Source: an uncultured Clostridia bacterium (lineage in GTDB: Bacteria; Bacillota; Clostridia; TANB77; CAG-508). From it: a stretch of DNA of 64,000 nucleotides. The position numbers and the translations under genes are program-made. Positions 61,054 to 64,000 of this stretch are shown here, piece by piece (positions within the stretch are counted from its first letter, which is position 1; each line of letters begins with the position of its first letter). The stretch spans positions 1 through 64,000 of the forward strand of contig CAKPLT010000003.1 of assembly GCA_934167755.1 (NCBI GenBank). The letters run 5' to 3'. The notes under the pieces were generated by a model, which saw only the letters and a program-made list of their open reading frames with translations, was not told the DNA's origin and did no database searches.

Positions 61054-61593
61054 TTATTTCTCCCTTAAATTATATTTATTAATATTATTTATTGTAGCGA
61101 ATCCATTTTTCTCTTTTACTCGCTCTAGAAATACTATTCCATCTAAATGATCACATTCATGTTGTACTAACCTTGCAAAAAATCCATGCAGTTGTTTTAT
61201 TATTTGCTTACCATTTTCATCATAATATGTTAATTCTATATTTTTATATCTTTCCACTTTACCTCTAATACTAGGTACACTCATGCATCCTTCATATTGT
61301 ATATCTGTTTCTTTTGATATTTCTCTCCAAGTAGGATTTATCATTGCTGTTACAGGTATTTCTTCTACATCATTATATTTAATATTCTCTTTTTTAGCAC
61401 CTACTACAATTATTTTCTTATTTATACCTATTTGTGGTGCAGCAATTCCTAATCCAGTACCAAATTCTAATGTTGACTTTAAATCTTCTATAATGTCTAA
61501 AATCTCTTCATTTATATTTTCTATGTCTACTTTATCACTTGTTTTATTTAGAATAGGATCTCCAACTTCTCTGATTTTTAAAACTTTCCCCAT
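61054..61593 (-). CDS. def: Peptide deformylase
   Basis: The 179 residues have all three motifs: GLGIAAPQIG, EGCMSVP (Cys metal ligand) and QHECDHLDG (HExDH). It removes N-formyl groups from nascent proteins. The start is ATG after AAAGGTGGG; a GTG three codons earlier is inside that site. It heads an operon with cupin, GNAT and nucleotide-hydrolase genes rather than the usual fmt/priA context, so it may be a second, specialised copy. A truncated relative lies at 56245-56415. Confidence 0.92.
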   Translation of the reverse strand: MGKVLKIREVGDPILNKTSDKVDIENINEEILDIIEDLKSTLEFGTGLGIAAPQIGINKKIIVVGAKKENIKYNDVEEIPVTAMINPTWREISKETDIQYEGCMSVPSIRGKVERYKNIELTYYDENGKQIIKQLHGFFARLVQHECDHLDGIVFLERVKEKNGFATINNINKYNLREK

Positions 61594-61608
61594 ATTTCCC
61601 ACCTTTCT

Positions 61609-61635
61609 GAACTATTTAAAAAATGGAATAAGTTC
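61609..61635 (-). promoter_or_regulatory. Leader hairpin before def
   Basis: GAACTTATT and AATAGTTC pair across a short spacer just before the ribosome site. This mirrors the leader of the mini-deformylase. Confidence 0.5.
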
Positions 61636-61716
61636 AGATTTATTTACTGTATATAATGTATCATAAATTCCTTAATTTTACAATTAAATTGCCAATATTT
61701 CCAAACATATTTATCC

Positions 61717-61835
61717 TTACATTTGCTTAAATACTCCAAAATTTCCAATAGAAATAATGTCAAGAATGAACAGAGTGAATTCATATACTCTTGATATTAT
61801 TTTTATTGGAGATTAAGATTGGTCTGCAAATGTAA
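61717..61835. repeat. Nested inverted repeat in the def-rlmD gap
   Basis: This gap of about 390 bases has no gene. TTACATTTGC (61717-61726) pairs with GCAAATGTAA (61826-61835), and inside that 61745-61765 pairs with 61789-61809 over about 19 of 21 positions, around an ATGAA/TTCAT loop. The rest of the gap (61840-61990) shows nothing recognisable. Confidence 0.65.
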
Positions 61836-61995
61836 AAAAATAAGCATCAGCACATATCTACTGACACTTACTTAAATAAAGATTCTCTACAACTCATTTT
61901 AATAAATTTCATCTAATACTTGAAACACTTAGCTTTCCCTCATATCTGCAAACCGACAAAAGTTATAATCTCTGAAACCATATCAAAATCAAATA

Positions 61996-63363
61996 TTACG
62001 CATCTTGTTTTAGTTGTAGCACTGATACGCACTCCACATTGCTTGTCCAAGGAAACATATCAACAGGTACTATCGTCTTAATATTATATTGTTCTTCAAA
62101 CATTGCCAAATCTCTAATTAAAGTAGCTGGATTACAACTAATATAAACTATTTTTACCGGTTTAATTTTTAATATATTGTTAATAGTATTCTTGTCTAAA
62201 CCTTTACGAGGCGGATCAAACATAACAATATCCGCACTAATTTCTTTTTTATTAATCAAATCATCTAAAACTGTTTCAACATCACCAGCATAAAATTCAG
62301 TATTATTAATATTATTTATTTGTGCATTTTCATTTGCAGCATCTACCGCTTCTTTTATAATTTCAATTCCATAAACTTTTTTCGCAAATTTTGCCATAAA
62401 TAATGAAATAGTTCCAATCCCACAATATAAATCAAATACAGTATCTTCCTTAGAGATTTGAGCCATTTCAACGCCTATATTATATAATTTTTCTGCTTGA
62501 ATTGGATTAACTTGGTAAAATGATAATGGTGATATTTTAAAACTGTATTCTCCCAATTTATCTTCAATGTAGCCATTCCCATAAATATTAATATTTTTTT
62601 GTCCTAATATTACATTTGTATTTTTCATATTTATATTTTTTACTATTGTTTTTATTTGCGGAAATTTTTCTATTAATTTATCTATAAGCTGTTTTTCATT
62701 TGGTATATTCTTTCCATTTATAACTAATATACACATTATTTGCCCTGTTCGTATTCCAACTTTAGTTACTATATGTCTAAATAGTCCTTTTCCTGTCTTT
62801 TCATTATATATACTTATCTTATTTTCTTTTATAAATTTTAATATATATTTTGCAATTTCTTCTGATTGCGGATTTTGTATTAAACATTTTTTTATAGGAA
62901 CTACTTCATGCGTTCTATTGGCAAACACACCAATTATAGGTTCTCCTTCTTTATCTATTCCCAATGGATATTGAGCCTTATTTCTATAGTAAAATGGATT
63001 TTTCATTCCCACAGTTTCTCTAACTCGAATTTTATTTTTTAAAGTTTTATTAACCAAACTTTGAACTGCATTTTGCTTTATTTTTAAGGTCTGTTCATAC
63101 TTAATATGTCTTAAATTACATCCACCACATCTCTTATATGTTAGGCAATCTGAGTCTTGCCTAAATTCTGATTTATCAATAATTTCTATTATTTTTCCAA
63201 ATGCATGTGATGATAATACTTTTACAATTAAAATTTTTACTTTTTCTCCTTTAATTGCTCCTGGAATAAATATCGTTAAATTGTCTATTTTTGCAATTCC
63301 TTCTCCTTCATATCCATTGTCTATTATTTCTACTATGTATTCTTGGTTTTTTTGAATATTCAT
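61996..63363 (-). CDS. rlmD: 23S rRNA (uracil-5-)-methyltransferase RlmD/RlmCD
   Basis: The 455 residues have an N-terminal TRAM domain (EYIVEIIDNGYEGEGIAKID), a [4Fe-4S] site (C-x5-CGGC), SAM motif FDLYCGIGTISLF and the catalytic YISCNPATL plus PPRKGLD. In Gram-positives one RlmCD enzyme makes m5U at 23S positions 747 and 1939. The start is ATG with GGGAG upstream. Confidence 0.94.
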   Translation of the reverse strand: MNIQKNQEYIVEIIDNGYEGEGIAKIDNLTIFIPGAIKGEKVKILIVKVLSSHAFGKIIEIIDKSEFRQDSDCLTYKRCGGCNLRHIKYEQTLKIKQNAVQSLVNKTLKNKIRVRETVGMKNPFYYRNKAQYPLGIDKEGEPIIGVFANRTHEVVPIKKCLIQNPQSEEIAKYILKFIKENKISIYNEKTGKGLFRHIVTKVGIRTGQIMCILVINGKNIPNEKQLIDKLIEKFPQIKTIVKNINMKNTNVILGQKNINIYGNGYIEDKLGEYSFKISPLSFYQVNPIQAEKLYNIGVEMAQISKEDTVFDLYCGIGTISLFMAKFAKKVYGIEIIKEAVDAANENAQINNINNTEFYAGDVETVLDDLINKKEISADIVMFDPPRKGLDKNTINNILKIKPVKIVYISCNPATLIRDLAMFEEQYNIKTIVPVDMFPWTSNVECVSVLQLKQDA

Positions 63364-63538
63364 TATTTTCTCCCTCTTAAATCTTTAAAGCTTTTGCCCT
63401 AAAAATCCTATGTGAATGATATCATAATTTTACATAAAAATCAACCATACTATCTTCTTTAAATTTTTCATAATTTTTTCAAAAAATCATTGACATCATT
63501 TTCTTTATATGATATTATATTTAATGTCAGTTAATTAT

Positions 63539-63622
63539 GCGGATGTGGCGGAACTGGCAGACGCGCTGGTCTTAGGAACCAGTGCCAACGGCGTGGAGGT
63601 TCAAGTCCTCTCATCCGCACCA
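63539..63622 (+). tRNA. tRNA-Leu (anticodon UAG)
   Basis: The 84 nt include an encoded CCA. The acceptor stem is GCGGATG/CATCCGC, the anticodon loop CTTAGGA within CTGGT/ACCAG, and the long variable arm is typical of tRNA-Leu. It reads CUN codons. Confidence 0.97.
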
Positions 63623-63707
63623 AGTAAAGTAATATCAAGGTTTTGAAATATTAACCTTGATATTATTTTTTATATGTTTGACTATATAAATTCAGTCAAA
63701 AAACTAT

Positions 63708-64000
63708 TTAGAATATATTTTCCAAATTAAATGCATACTTCTTTTGAATATGTTCAAGTACAAACTTACCTTCATCAAGTTCTGCAACGGCAGAAGAATA
63801 ATCTTCAGTTTCAGCATAGCTTTTTAAACAAACAATTGCAGTATCAACTTTTTCTAATTCATCATGTTCAATATAATATGCAAGTTTATTATGTTTTTGT
63901 CCCCACATTTCATCTAGTATTTTTACTTTCTCACCTATTTTATTTTTGTCTTCTTTTAAAATTTCACCTTTTAAATCTGCAAAAATTTGAGTTATTTCAG
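63708..64000 (-). CDS. DUF4363-family protein, 5' end outside the window
   Basis: The reading frame is open to the right edge of the window. The visible 96 residues (EITQIFADLKGEIL... and VCLKSYAETEDYSSAVAELDEGKFVLEHIQKKYAFNLENIF at the end) resemble the C-terminal helical part of DUF4363 proteins, which usually start with one membrane helix. The function is unknown. The first visible ATG is internal. Confidence 0.7.
   Translation of the reverse strand, partial: EITQIFADLKGEILKEDKNKIGEKVKILDEMWGQKHNKLAYYIEHDELEKVDTAIVCLKSYAETEDYSSAVAELDEGKFVLEHIQKKYAFNLENIF

Overview
The window is very AT-rich bacterial chromosome. It looks like an anaerobic, probably gut-associated member of the Clostridia (Firmicutes). 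The reasons are a SpoVT-type sporulation regulator, a CIRCE/HrcA-type site at clpB, long-form HPF, MutS2, LysS, TypA, a one-piece tmRNA, overwhelming AGA usage for arginine, and textbook SigA promoters with 17-bp spacers. Most genes lie on the minus strand. No CRISPR array, prophage or complete insertion sequence was seen.

0-15 kb is a surface polysaccharide locus, read right to left. It holds a VanZ-like protein, the initiating undecaprenyl-phosphate sugar transferase, four GT4 glycosyltransferases, a SPASM radical SAM protein, a hexapeptide acetyltransferase, a Wzy-like polymerase and a Wzx flippase. A separately promoted module follows: a wall-anchored LAYTG protein, its sortase, a membrane protein, and the Wzz / tyrosine kinase / PHP phosphatase control trio.

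15-47 kb is housekeeping: hpf, a DUF2207 membrane protein, mutS2, spoVT, ssrA, a guanine deaminase-like enzyme, a split M14 peptidase, clpB, an acyl-CoA synthetase, a secreted nuclease, recG, tsaD, an M50 protease, fic, lysS, an M20 dipeptidase overlapping a tRNA-Thr, typA, plsC and a GT2 enzyme. Three single genes (near 34.2, 40.5 and 47 kb) differ visibly in base and codon use and look acquired; one encodes a degenerate RelA/SpoT-like synthetase.

47.5-57.5 kb is the most unusual part. A translationally coupled operon joins a PnuC-type transporter, a deoxyribosyltransferase-like protein, a radical SAM enzyme and an NrtR-like regulator. Upstream of it lies a tightly packed cluster: a Ppx/GppA-like ATPase, an in-frame 56-residue remnant of peptide deformylase, a B12-binding radical SAM enzyme, a CoaE-like kinase, a second radical SAM enzyme, a DUF3419-like aminocarboxypropyl transferase, a 133-residue ESR-repeat protein, a cyanophycin-synthetase-like ATP-grasp ligase and a methyltransferase. 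This looks like an uncharacterised biosynthetic pathway. 58-61.6 kb is a second small operon (complete deformylase, cupin, GNAT, HAD, ITPase-like), followed by rlmD, tRNA-Leu and a partial DUF4363 gene.

Two signals cross gene boundaries. First, the three in-frame CGG codons I could find in native-looking genes all sit where skipping the C (a +1 shift onto GGA) restores the expected protein. Second, a roughly 185-nt non-coding element occurs twice with an invariant core and compensatory changes in its stems, which indicates a conserved structured RNA or mobile hairpin element.
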